From Ophioceras dolichostomum (Eukaryota; Ascomycota; Sordariomycetes; Magnaporthales; Ophioceraceae): DNA of 64,000 nucleotides. The position numbers and the translations under genes were made by a program. Of this stretch, positions 55,101-64,000 are shown piece after piece. The first letter of the stretch is position 1, and each line of letters opens with the position of its first letter. Under the pieces are notes generated by a model. The model did not search any database, had not been told where the DNA came from, and saw only the letters and a list, made by a program, of their open reading frames with translations. The DNA lies in contig PYST01000219.1 of NCBI GenBank assembly GCA_003049485.1, forward strand, positions 1 to 64,000. The letters are read 5' to 3'.

Positions 55101-55542
55101 ACCTTGCTGGTCGGTCTCTACATGACCGGGACAACAGGAGGCGGGATTTCGCTCAGGGAGGAGTCAAGGCCAACCCCATCGACATCCCGACGGAGAAGTT
55201 TCAGGACGGGCCGGAGTCCCCCGACCTTAGGTGGTGTCTTAGGTAGGCAGGTACGTAAGACCGTGCACAGTTGCAAGTACGTGGACAGAGAGCACAATAG
55301 AGATAAACATCTCAATGTCATTTTCCATTCATATTTTGAGACTGTGAGTGAGGACCGTTTATTCCACCTTATCTGGACATAGAAAGCAAAATCCCTTTGT
55401 TGTGGTCTGTCTGTTCTGACACGGCCCTACAACGTAAATCCTTTTGACGTCCTAGGAAAAGCAACACGTAAGACGACCAGTCTGACAAAAAAAAGACAAA
55501 ATGAGGAGAGAGAAAGAAAACGAACTACCTAGGCAAGCCCCC
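55101..55542. other. Intergenic, downstream of MFS relic
   Basis: No coding signal is visible. The right-hand end is the 3' flank of the DUF4246 gene. Confidence 0.45.
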
Positions 55543-57581
55543 TCAGTGCTCGCAGAAGCTCCAAGAGTTCTCCTCCAGCTTCCGATCCGTCTTAACATCG
55601 ATCTGCGACCGCTCAACCATCAGCTGGTCCCGCAGCTCGAGGGCCTCGGGCAGGTCCATGATCCAGTCCACCTCCATGTACACCATGGTCGAGAGCTCGG
55701 GCGGCAGCCTGCCCGCGCCCGAGAGCAGGCCCGTCTCCTCGGTCCACCAGTCCTTCCGCTGCGACGGCACGTTGGCGGTCGAGACGACCCGGTAGGCCGG
55801 GTCGACGAGGAACAGGGCGACGATCTTGCGGTGGCCCGGCCTGGTCTCGTCCTTGAGCCGGAAGCTCGTCACCCGGTGCTGCAGCACGTTGGGGAAGGCG
55901 AGCAGGCGGCCCTCGGGCGTGAGCACGCCGCCGCGGAACTGGATGGCCGGGCGGTCCTGCGCGACGCCGAACACGGCCTCGATGCCGGCGGAGTCGTTCT
56001 GCTCGTAGCGGAGGTTGTTGGCCCACTCCTCCGACTCGACCGGCTCGCGGAAGCCCAGGGAGCTGTCGGTGATGTTCTTGCTGTCGTAGTAGTACAGCGC
56101 GGTGGCGCAGATGTGCTCGTTCCGCTGGCCCTCGATGTGCCAGGATCCGCCGTCGTAGACGGGCTTCTCCGGCGTGAGGTGGATGTTGGCCAGTTTGACG
56201 ATGACCTGGAGCTTGTGGCCCGCGAAGTGCAGCAGCCCGTCCTCCGCGTTCTCGTCCCCGGCGGTGTAGGTCAGGGGCGGACTTGTGTACGGCTCCGGCT
56301 CCGGCTGGTCGACAGGGTGCGTGCCTTGGAACCACAAGGAGTCCTGGTCCTCGTCCTGTGCAGTGTGGTCCTCGCCAGGTCCCAGGGGCCTGTTGGACGG
56401 GTCGCACCAGTGGCCGCATCTGATGCCGTCTGGCCGCCTGCATGCGCGCTTGACGGTGTCACAGTAGATGCGGTCCCGGGCCAGGGCGTTCTAGGTCTCG
56501 TCGCTCAGCACGCACTTCCAAACGAGGTGCCAGAGCGGCACGCACCGCTCAATGAGCTGCTCGATAACGCGGTACAGGTCTGCGTGCCGCCTTGGGTGCA
56601 GGTTGTTGATGTAGCTCGCGATGCTGGCCTTCTTGCCGTCGTCAGAGAACTGCACGTCGCAGGGGAGCCACTGGAACTTGCCCGAGTAGAGCGTGTCCGA
56701 CAGCGTGGGCAGCAGGTCTGGTTGCGGCGCAGGAATGACGTCCCCCATGCCGCAGTGGTTAAGGCAGTTGGCAAGGTTGATAGTCCTGTCGGTGAGAACC
56801 CGAGACCTGCCGTAGGTCAGCGGCCACAGGGATGGGTGGACAAGGTCGAGCACCTTCCCGTCGCTGCGAGGGTGCCAGTCTTTAGCCTCGTCCGGAACGT
56901 TTTCCAGCGGCGCCACCGCGGCCCGCAGAGCGCTGTTAAGCTCAGGAGAAATAGCCGTGTCGGATTTGATCACCGGTGCCATGCCATCCAGTACGGCGAC
57001 CATCCCGTGCTTCTCCAGCTCCTTGGCTTTGTCTCTGAGCTCATTGACGCACTATGCAGACAGAAAGGGCAACTCGGGTAGGAAGGAGGCTGATTGTTAG
57101 TATTGCTGCTACACCAGGCATTGGTAAAATGCGAAATGGCCCTCACATAGGCGAACATCGATTCAGTGAAGCCGACTCCACCCCCGAGACCAAATATTGA
57201 CCAGTCGGTGATTTTGACCCTTTCCGCCCAATTTTTCAAGAACTCAACGCAGAGGACTTTCCGATGCCGACTTTTTCGTATTTATATTTAGTTAGTCCGA
57301 GTCACCTAAAAGGATAACGATTCATACTACCAGGATGAGGACGAGACGAGAAGGGGGCAGGAGAGCAGTGTTGCGATGCGATGCACTTACTCAGGCTCGT
57401 TCGTGATCTGCTCGATGAACGTCATCATTAAAAACTCCCTCGACGTGAGAACCTTGCCCACTTGGCCCCAGTCGTCGGCGGCAGAAGGGAACTCTGTACC
57501 CGCAGGTCTCCAGTCGATGGGGAGGCCGAGTCCCGGCAACCTGATCTTGCCTGACGCCCCGGTGTCGTCGAGGTTTTCATC
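55543..57581 (-). pseudogene. DUF4246 protein gene with in-frame stop
   Basis: Exons 57581-57391, 57270-57147 and 57051-55543 join in frame and match the fungal DUF4246 family. The N-terminal LPGLGLPIDWRP, the region around ELRDKAKELEKHG, and the C-terminal core GGSWHIEGQRNEHICATALY, FPNVLQHRVTSFRL and GHRKIVALFLVDPAYR are all present. A TAG at 56491-56493 stops translation after CVLSDET; the same frame continues cleanly for another ~315 codons. A Gln codon (CAG) would be a one-base change away. I also found no in-frame ATG for the first exon, so the 5' end is missing, altered or in an unseen exon. The H-x-E and downstream H in the core resemble a 2-oxoglutarate/Fe(II) oxygenase site. Confidence 0.75.
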
Positions 57582-58206
57582 CTGGATGGCGGGTGGTGGT
57601 GACACAAACAACAAACAACCCGCCAATCGGTCAGTTCACAGCGACTCCGAATAATATGCCAGAATATCTCTCGAGGAACAGCTCAGATTCCATGTGAATC
57701 TGTACGTGAATTTAAGAAGAAGAACAAAGAAATGAAAAAAGAGCAGCTAAGAAAGCAAGAGACGTACCTGGGGGCGGGACATCATGTACGTACAAGTCGA
57801 GTAAGCGGCATACGCGACATGCAATGGTGGGAGGTGAGGTGGATGGTGAACATTGGGTAGGTTCAAGTTTGTCCACCCAGGTGAGATGAGGGGCAGCTGA
57901 ATATATTTGAGAAGAGAAGAAAGAGCCAGCCCACAGAGCTGAACTGGGTGGCTTGCTTGAACATGCATAGAGCTTGCTTAGCAGAGAGTGAACGCACTCA
58001 CATTGTTTGTTAGAGGACCTGCTGACCTTTTGATGCAAGGGAGTATGAAAAACAAGCAAACATTCCCACACAAGTGATTTCACTATTGCACAAGGCGGGA
58101 TCTCGTTGATTGGCTGAACAGGCAAACAATTTCGGATTGCTGCCTCAGGTACAAAGTACCAGGTTAGTTACGCACAAGGCATGAATGATTCCCCACGGCA
58201 GCCTGC
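57582..58206. other. Intergenic, upstream of the DUF4246 gene
   Basis: It may contain an unrecognised first exon of the DUF4246 gene, but none could be placed. No other gene is seen. Confidence 0.4.
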
Positions 58207-59148
58207 CTATTTCAACCCGCCACTCAACAGGATGCTCTGGCCCGTCATGTACCCCGTGCGACACAGCATCGTGACCACGTTCGCAACCTCCTGAGGCACG
58301 CCCAGCCTGCCGACGGGGATGTTCCTCACGTCCCCCGGCGTGCCCTCCACGCTCTTCTCGTCCGGGATCATGCCCGTGTCGCCGATCATGGCGGGCGCGA
58401 CGTCGTTGGACGTGATGCCGTCCCCCGCGTAGCGCGTCGCCAGGTTGCGCATCATGCCCGTGAGCCCGCCCTTGCTGGCGGCGTAGTGTGGGCCGTTGAC
58501 GCCGCCGCCGATGGCCGCGATGGACGACACGAACACCAGCCGGCCCCAGCGCTTCTCGGCCATGCGCGGCACGCAGTGCTTGGCCAGCACGAAGGACGAG
58601 CGCAGGTTCACGCGCATCGTGTAGTCGAACTCGTCCAGCTCGATGTCAGTGATGAGCGGCTTGCGCTTGCCGTAGCCCGCGTTAGAGACGAGGATGTCCG
58701 GGTGGCGGCCCTGGTGCTCGGCGATCTCGGCGAACAGCCTCTCGAAGTCCCCGTCGTCGTCGGTGCCCATGTCGATGCGGTGCACCGAGATCTTCGCGTC
58801 CGGCCGGACTGGCGAGCCCTCCAGCTGCACGACGAGCTGCTTGACATTCTCTAGGCTGTTCAGGAAAGTCAGGGCGAGGTCGCAGCCCTGCGCCCAGAGA
58901 TCCTTCGCGACGGCAGCTCCGATCCTGGTTGAGTCAGTCCGATTTAGACAGAGGCAAGAACACCCCTCTGCACATCCCCACTGGTAGATTCTGGGGCAGC
59001 TACTCCTTCCCTTCTGCGGGGAGCCATGTATGTAGCAGGTGAGTGTAGGCAGGAAATAGGGTCTGAAAGTGTAAGTTGTGACGCACCCTCCGGACGCGCC
59101 CGTGATCAACGCCAGTCTCCCGCTCAGGTCGTTGTCGACGGTCGGCAT
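58207..59148 (-). CDS. Short-chain dehydrogenase/reductase (FabG-like)
   Basis: Two exons (59148-59087 and 58924-58207) give 259 residues, the usual length for a classical SDR. The cofactor motif TGASGGIG spans the intron, which is why an unspliced reading looks longer and broken. NAG is present in VSNAGYGKR. The catalytic Ser, Tyr and Lys sit in VFVSSIAAIGGGVNGPHYAA and SKGG. The C-terminus ends GYMTGQSILLSGGLK. It should reduce a carbonyl or oxidise an alcohol using NAD(P)H; substrate unknown. An in-frame extension back to 59352 exists but lacks family similarity, so the start MPTVDNDLSGRLALIT is preferred. Confidence 0.88.
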   Translation of the reverse strand: MPTVDNDLSGRLALITGASGGCVTTYTFRPYFLPTLTCYIHGSPQKGRSSCPRIYQWGCAEGCSCLCLNRTDSTRIGAAVAKDLWAQGCDLALTFLNSLENVKQLVVQLEGSPVRPDAKISVHRIDMGTDDDGDFERLFAEIAEHQGRHPDILVSNAGYGKRKPLITDIELDEFDYTMRVNLRSSFVLAKHCVPRMAEKRWGRLVFVSSIAAIGGGVNGPHYAASKGGLTGMMRNLATRYAGDGITSNDVAPAMIGDTGMIPDEKSVEGTPGDVRNIPVGRLGVPQEVANVVTMLCRTGYMTGQSILLSGGLK

Positions 59149-60098
59149 AATAGGAAATGTACAGGCAGGTGGCACGTAGTAGGTCCGGTTAGGAGAGACC
59201 TCGCTTTCTGTGGATGTCACGCTGTTTCTTAGGTAGTAGTTCGAAGAGCCGGAAGGGTCGAGTAGCTTAGCTGATACTGTCTGAGAGGAGAGGGCACGAA
59301 GGAGGATGATGTTCTGAAGGTTCAGTGTGGTAAAAACATCAGGTGTACCCACGAGGGGTCAATGGAGGGGCAATGGCATTTATTATTCACGACTCCGACG
59401 GCAAGATCCTCAAGCTATGGTTTATTCGATGAGAACCTCCCACTTACTCGCCTCTTTCTTCCTGGCAACTTGAAGTAACCTGGAAGTGGCACCGACCAGA
59501 GTGTGGAGCGTGGTGGACGAGCCAAGCGCCGGTCCCCGGAGCGGGGTCGGCAGGAATGGCAAGTTCGGAGATTGCTCCTTCCCCGGACGGACACGGCTGC
59601 CCGTCTGGATGGCCGGACTTAGGTCCGATCCGTGATGTTCCTTTCCTCGGTGTTAGTCTCGGTGATCCATTGTTGGCAACCGCCACCTGCCAGTTTCTCG
59701 TGATGTTGAGCAAATTTGAGGGGGGAGATGATTCGACCGTCAATTCATTCCTTCATGTAAAAATTACGCGGCACGCTCTGCAACAAACACTTTTCCGAAC
59801 TGATCAATTCGACCACGCAGATTCCCGAGCGGCTTCCAAGTTAGCCAGTCGTATCGTATTCTTTGGCAAGAATACTGATACTAAAAAGGAGGAAATTGAT
59901 AATCTTGCCAGTCTCTATTCCAAGAGTCACAGTCTTCTCCCTGCTCAGGTCGTCCTGAATCTGTGGGGAGCAGTCTCACTTTGCGTCAATCTAGCGAGAA
60001 CTCCTCGGCCCCAAACAGCGGAGGCTGCAACCCGGCTGTGGCTTTCCCAAGGAGATCTTGTGGGCATCCTGCTGTCATCAACTAGGAAGGTGCCAAAG
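59149..60098. other. Divergent region, SDR / acetyltransferase
   Basis: It lies between two outward-facing genes. A long open frame from 59556 continues into the acetyltransferase, but its translation before 60099 has no family character, so it is treated as promoter/leader. Confidence 0.5.
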
Positions 60099-61141
60099 AT
60101 GGGCACGCCATTCATCAAGCTCCAAGAGCCGTTCGCCATCCTTGGCTATGACCGCTCTAAGCCCCCATCAGAGCAGCAGACGTCAGTGCCCAAGACGTTC
60201 CTGGACGCCATGGCCGTGCGCGAGGCCGTCTTCGTGCGAGAGCAAGGCGTACCGATGGAGTACGAGCTGGACGAGGACGACGGCCGGTCCTGCCACTGGG
60301 TCGTCTACGCAAGCATCAACCGTGTGCTGCAGCACGAGGTGCGCGACGATGTCACGGGCGAGGTCATACAGCCAAAGCGGAGCGAGACGACCTCGGAGCC
60401 CATCGGCACCATACGGCTTGTCCCGTTCCCGCACCCGCCTCACCCGCGGTCCGGGGGCAAGTACGTCGACGGCAAGCTCACCAACGAGGGCGAGGAGGTG
60501 CCGTCTGAAGCTATCATCGCTGGTGACGAAGGCGATGGATCGCAGCCGAAGACTGTTGAGCCCCTGACTCGCGAGGAGCACCGTCGCATGTCTTCCTCGA
60601 TGCCCTTCGGCTTCGATAGGCCAACTAGCATGCATGACGGCAAGGAGCCCTACGTGAAGCTGGGCCGTCTCGCTGTTGTCAAGGAGTTCCGAGGCCGTCA
60701 CATCAGTGGCCACCTAGTCCGCACCGCTCTGACTTGGATCAAGGAACACCCGGCATATTTCACCCCGTACGTAAAACCTGCTGCTCGAAACCCCCACGTA
60801 CCTACGTACCTACGACCTTCCTACCTAGTGCACTACATGGTTCCTTGTAGATCGACTGCACACAATATACCCCCTGAGCCCTCATTCGAGCCGATTCTGA
60901 CATCTTGACGGTACCTTCTAGGAGCATAAGGGAGATCGGCCTTGACGCCATGGCGACAACTTCACCCGGCAACGTCCCCGAGTGGGGCGGGCTTGTTTGC
61001 TGTCACGCCCAGGAGCAGGTCACGAAGGTCTGGGAGAAGCTCGGCTTCCAAGTGGACGAGAAGATGGGCCGGTGGTGGGAAGAGGGTATGCCGCACGTCG
61101 GCATGTTCCAGCGGCTGGAGGTTGCACCTTATCATCCGTAG
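60099..61141 (+). CDS. GNAT-fold N-acetyltransferase-like protein
   Basis: Two exons (60099-60766 and 60922-61141) give 295 residues. The start MGTPFIKLQEPF is chosen because homology-like sequence begins there. The fold begins with LDAMAVREAVFVREQGVPME, the standard first helix and strand of GNAT enzymes. An acidic Pro-rich insert (~115-170) interrupts the core. The acetyl-CoA-binding strand and loop are in KLGRLAVVKEFRGRHISGHL, with R-G-R-H-I-S-G in place of the usual Q/R-x-x-G-x-G/A. The C-terminal KVWEKLGFQVDEK is the typical last strand-helix. It probably acetylates an amine from acetyl-CoA; acceptor unknown. It is divergent from the SDR gene. Confidence 0.82.
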
Positions 61142-61878
61142 AACACGATGAGAGGGCCCCAGGAGCTGAGACCTTACCCTTTCCACTCCGGCACCCAGCC
61201 TCGAAAGTCGCGATGAAGGGCGCCGGAGGCCGACGGGCGATCTCGACGGGCGGGAGAAGAGAGGAATCGGGAAGCGTCGCCCATGGCTGAGGATGCGTCA
61301 TGGACCGAACCGACATGTCCGTTTGAGTGAGTTAAAGAGGAAGAGCTGCCACAACGCTCTCACCGTACGTTCAGCTGCTCATAGATGTGGCTATAACAGT
61401 GGGAACATGATTATGGAAATCAGCTAGGTACCACCGACTTGTCGTTGCAGTGTTGGAGTCGATGTCGGTGGGACGGTACTCCAGCGGCAAAATGAGTAGA
61501 TAAAAAAAAAGTTTCGTGGATTCGCGCCCCAGTAAGTAGAGCCGTTTTATTTAAGAGCCCTAGTCGGCACAGAAAGCATGCCGTTGAAAATCCGCATCCA
61601 CCTTTGCCAAAGGAAAAGCCCGAACGTGCAAATGCAACTTTCCATGAGAGAACACACATGCCGTTTGAAAGAAGGACCCGCACGCCATCTCTGGCCCTCC
61701 CTCCAGAGATTCCCATTTTGCCTGTTGCGAACCACGCGACCACGGCGATCGCAACGGGCGATGATGACGACCAGACAAAAAAAGAAGACCAGCAGGTCCC
61801 CCCCCCTTTGTCCTTCCACCACCAGTCTCTCCGCTCCCGGCTTTCTTCCGCTGCTTTGCTTCTTCTTCTTCTCTCCCT
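61142..61878. other. Intergenic between convergent genes
   Basis: 3' flanks of the acetyltransferase gene and RPS5. No gene is supported. Confidence 0.5.
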
Positions 61879-62854
61879 TTACCGGTTGCTCTTCGCCACA
61901 CGCTCCAGCTCGTCCTTCTTCTTGATCGCGTAAGAGTTGCTGCTGCCCTTGGCGGCGTTGATCAGCTCCTCGGCCAGGCACTCGGCGATCGACTTGATGT
62001 TGCGGAAGGACGCCTCGCGGGCGCCGGTGGTCAGGAGGGCGATGGCCTGGTTGACGCGGCGGAGGGGCGACACATCCACGGCCTGTCGGCGGACCGTGCC
62101 CGCCGACCCGATACGGGTGCTGTCTTCGCGGGGGCCGCAGTTGACAATGGCGTCAACGGCGATCTGGATGGGGTTCTGGTCGGTCATGAGGTGGATCTGT
62201 GTGCCGTCGAGAAGTATTTTGTGTTAGCATTCCCTCATCATCTACCTTTCGTTCTTCCCTCTCCCGTCTCTCGTGCGCGTGCGATGGAGTCGGGACTTAC
62301 GATCTCGAAGGCGTGGGCGACAATCCGGACGGCCATCAGCTTCTTGCCGTTGTTGCGGCCGTGCATCATCAGCGAGTTGGTCAGGCGCTCGATGATCGGG
62401 CAGTTGGCCTTCCGGAACCGCTTGACGGCATATCGGCCGGCCGAGTGCGGGATGTAGACGGGTGACCGGATCTGGATGTAGTCTCTGGAGAGCACAGCGC
62501 CATGTCAGCTCTGAGAATTGGCCATTCCTGCTATGAAGATCATCGCGTCCGTCCCCCCTTGGACTCTACACGATGCAGCTGCTCGTGCGAGAAGTGTCCT
62601 GCCCAGTAGAACCAAACTGTCGATATAAATCGACAAAAAAGTCCCACGGCAACCTCCATCTCCAGTCTTTTCGCATTGTGCCATCGGGAAACGACTAGAA
62701 GGACTCCTTACGTCAAGGAAATATCGCGGATCTCGACGTCCTCGTAGCTCCACTTGTTAAACAGCTTGATGCTGCCAATCTCCGCAACGACCTCCTTGGG
62801 CAGGACGGACTGGCTCGAGACGGCCTCGACCTCAATTTCGCCGTTGTCAGACAT
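61879..62854 (-). CDS. RPS5: 40S ribosomal protein uS7 (RPS5)
   Basis: Three exons (62854-62712, 62484-62301, 62196-61879) give 214 residues, the expected size. It sits in the head of the small subunit and contacts 18S rRNA and the E-site tRNA. The N-terminal MSDNGEIEVEAV is acidic. The core shows IKLFNKWSYEDVEI, then DYIQIRSPVYIPHSAGRYAV, KKLMAVRIVAHAFEI, and at the C-terminus GSSNSYAIKKKDELERVAKS with a final Asn-Arg, as in all eukaryotic uS7. Splice sites are strong and frame is kept. It is divergent from RPS25 across 383 bp, so both ribosomal genes probably share a promoter. Confidence 0.97.
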
Positions 62855-63237
62855 GTTCGCGAGCAGTGGCTGACCGAAAGACGGGGAACAAGGTGGTGGT
62901 TGAGGTTGTGTTGAGGTTGCAAAATCGTGGAGGGTCTCTCTCGAAAAAGTACCAAGTCGATCACTCGACATCTCTGTCAATGGAGGTTTGGCGGGAAAGA
63001 TTTTGGTGGTGGGCCCCGCAATTCGGAGCGCTGTGGCGATGGCGATTGGCCAGTTTGTCAGGGCAAGTTGATTAGGGCCTTTGACCTAAGCCCCGACCGA
63101 CTGTCCCGCAGACCTCCGCTCTGCAAAGACTGGATCGGGTCTGGTCAAACCACCATCGACGACATCTGAACATTTCACCACTCTTCCTCCACGGTTCTCA
63201 TCACCAACCCGCACATTAACACACCAGAACTGTCAAC
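62855..63237. promoter_or_regulatory. Bidirectional ribosomal-protein promoter (RPS5/RPS25)
   Basis: This 383-bp segment lies between outward-facing RPS5 and RPS25 start codons. The part nearest RPS25 is CA-rich and pyrimidine-rich (62-63 kb leader CTCTTCCTCCACGG), typical of fungal ribosomal leaders. I could not assign specific factor sites. Confidence 0.7.
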
Positions 63238-63844
63238 ATGGTTAGTACCCATGCTCTCGCTCGCCCGCTTCCCTGCTGCTTTGGCGCCGTGCTGACTCCA
63301 ATTCGATTTTGAACAGGCTCCCGCTGCCGGTGCGAAGAAGCAGAAGAAGAAGTGGTCGAAGGGAAAGGGTAAGCCTGTCCACGTTTACCTGTTCACGCGA
63401 TCGCCCACTCGAAAATCGATTTCTCTCTCGAAGGACGACATTGGGCGACACAAGAATCCCACATCAACCTACAGAATCGCTCTGGCTGACGCTGTTTCTC
63501 CCGAACAGTCAAGGACAAGGCCCAGCACGCCGTCCTTCTTGACAAGGCCACCTCGGACAAGCTGTACAAGGACGTGCAGTCGTACCGCCTCGTTACCATC
63601 GCTACCCTCGTCGACAGACTAAAGATCAACGGCTCCCTGGCGAGGAAGTGCCTTGCGGACCTGGAGGAGAAGGGCCAGATCAAGCCGGTTGTCACACACA
63701 GCAAGATGAAGATCTACAGTATGTTGAGAACCTGACGCCTCTTTTCTCTGTCGTGCTGCATCCTCTCCTCTCTGGCTACAAATAGATTGCTAACCGAGTC
63801 TCTTCCTTCTCGAAACAGCTCGCGCCGTCACTGCCGCCGAGTAA
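63238..63844 (+). CDS. RPS25: 40S ribosomal protein eS25 (RPS25)
   Basis: Four exons (63238-63240, 63317-63368, 63509-63718, 63819-63844) give 96 residues. The first exon is only the ATG, immediately followed by a GTTAGT donor. Residues 2-18 are basic (APAAGAKKQKKKWSKGK). The core VKDKAQHAVLLDKATSDKLY and then RLVTIATLVDRLKINGSLAR is the winged-helix of eS25. It ends TRAVTAAE. eS25 lies in the 40S head near uS7 and is needed for IRES-driven initiation in other eukaryotes. The multi-intron organisation with an ATG-only first exon is common for fungal ribosomal genes. Confidence 0.96.
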
Positions 63845-64000
63845 AGTTCCTCCATTTTGATGATTTGCGCAACTTGGTCTTGATATTTTTTTTCCTGCTT
63901 GGGTTGGGGTTTTTATTTTTTCCGTGGCAGAATTTAAAAACGGGAAACGGATATGGCTTCATGATCAATCTCTTGGGGATTTTGCTTTTTAGGCACTCGG
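63845..64000 (+). other. 3' flank of RPS25
   Basis: T-rich sequence following the stop codon, probably the 3' UTR; no further feature is visible before the window ends. Confidence 0.5.

Noticed and set aside
55501..57081. 526-codon open frame on the plus strand
   Set aside because: Antisense to the DUF4246 gene, low-complexity Val/Leu/Arg composition, no motif.
59556..60098. N-terminal extension of the acetyltransferase
   Set aside because: Open but without family character, and the GNAT fold begins after 60099.
1..64000. tRNA, CRISPR array, riboswitch or prokaryotic operon features
   Set aside because: I scanned for TTCGA-type tRNA arms, regularly spaced repeats and compact same-strand operons and found none; gene structure is eukaryotic throughout.

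Overview
This 64 kb window comes from the nuclear genome of a filamentous ascomycete, most likely a Sordariomycete. Genes are intron-poor and their introns are mostly 42-160 nt, with GT..AG borders and CTAAC/CTGAC branch points. Codon use is GC-rich, polyQ and Pro/Gln-rich proteins are common, and all recognisable proteins have fungal counterparts. CAG-to-TAG and TGG-to-TAG changes in decaying genes are compatible with RIP-type mutation. I saw no prokaryotic operons, CRISPR array or tRNA gene. Exon borders were worked out by hand from splice signals, frame continuity and family motifs.

Layout. 0.7-5.7 kb: a divergent housekeeping pair, mitochondrial seryl-tRNA synthetase (-) and a Dbp6-type DEAD-box helicase (+). 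5.9-8.2 kb: a secreted, probably GPI-anchored type-B carboxylesterase (-). 8.9-15.2 kb: a divergent pair, a U-box-like protein (-) and a 1317-residue protein ending in a PARP6/8/16-like ADP-ribosyltransferase domain (+). 16.9-22.1 kb: two tandem members, A and B (-), of a coiled-coil family I cannot name. 23.1-25.7 kb: an HSPA12-like Hsp70/actin-fold protein (+). 27-28 kb: a polyQ protein cut by an assembly gap. 28.5 kb: a long fold-back hairpin. 29.2-33.3 kb: a BRD8-like bromodomain protein (-). 35.6-36.5 kb: a small coiled-coil protein. 37.8-40.9 kb: a relic (D) and a third full-length member (C) of the coiled-coil family (+). 42.6-44.1 kb: a secreted aspartic protease (-). 46.2-49.3 kb: the ER Hsp110-type chaperone Lhs1/HYOU1 (-). 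50-59.1 kb: a P450, a broken MFS transporter, a DUF4246 gene with a nonsense codon and a short-chain dehydrogenase, which together look like a decaying metabolic neighbourhood. 60.1-61.1 kb: a GNAT-like acetyltransferase. 61.9-63.8 kb: divergent ribosomal protein genes uS7 (RPS5) and eS25 (RPS25).

The most unusual content is the coiled-coil family. It has three members and one relic within 24 kb, shared C-terminal motifs and an intron at the same position and phase. Members A and C are bracketed by AGGTACCT-type palindromic repeats. The PARP protein paired head-to-head with a U-box-like protein and the 28.5 kb hairpin are the next most interesting. Long stretches between 33-35.6, 36.5-37.8, 41-42.6, 44.1-46.2 and 52.2-54.3 kb hold no gene I can support.
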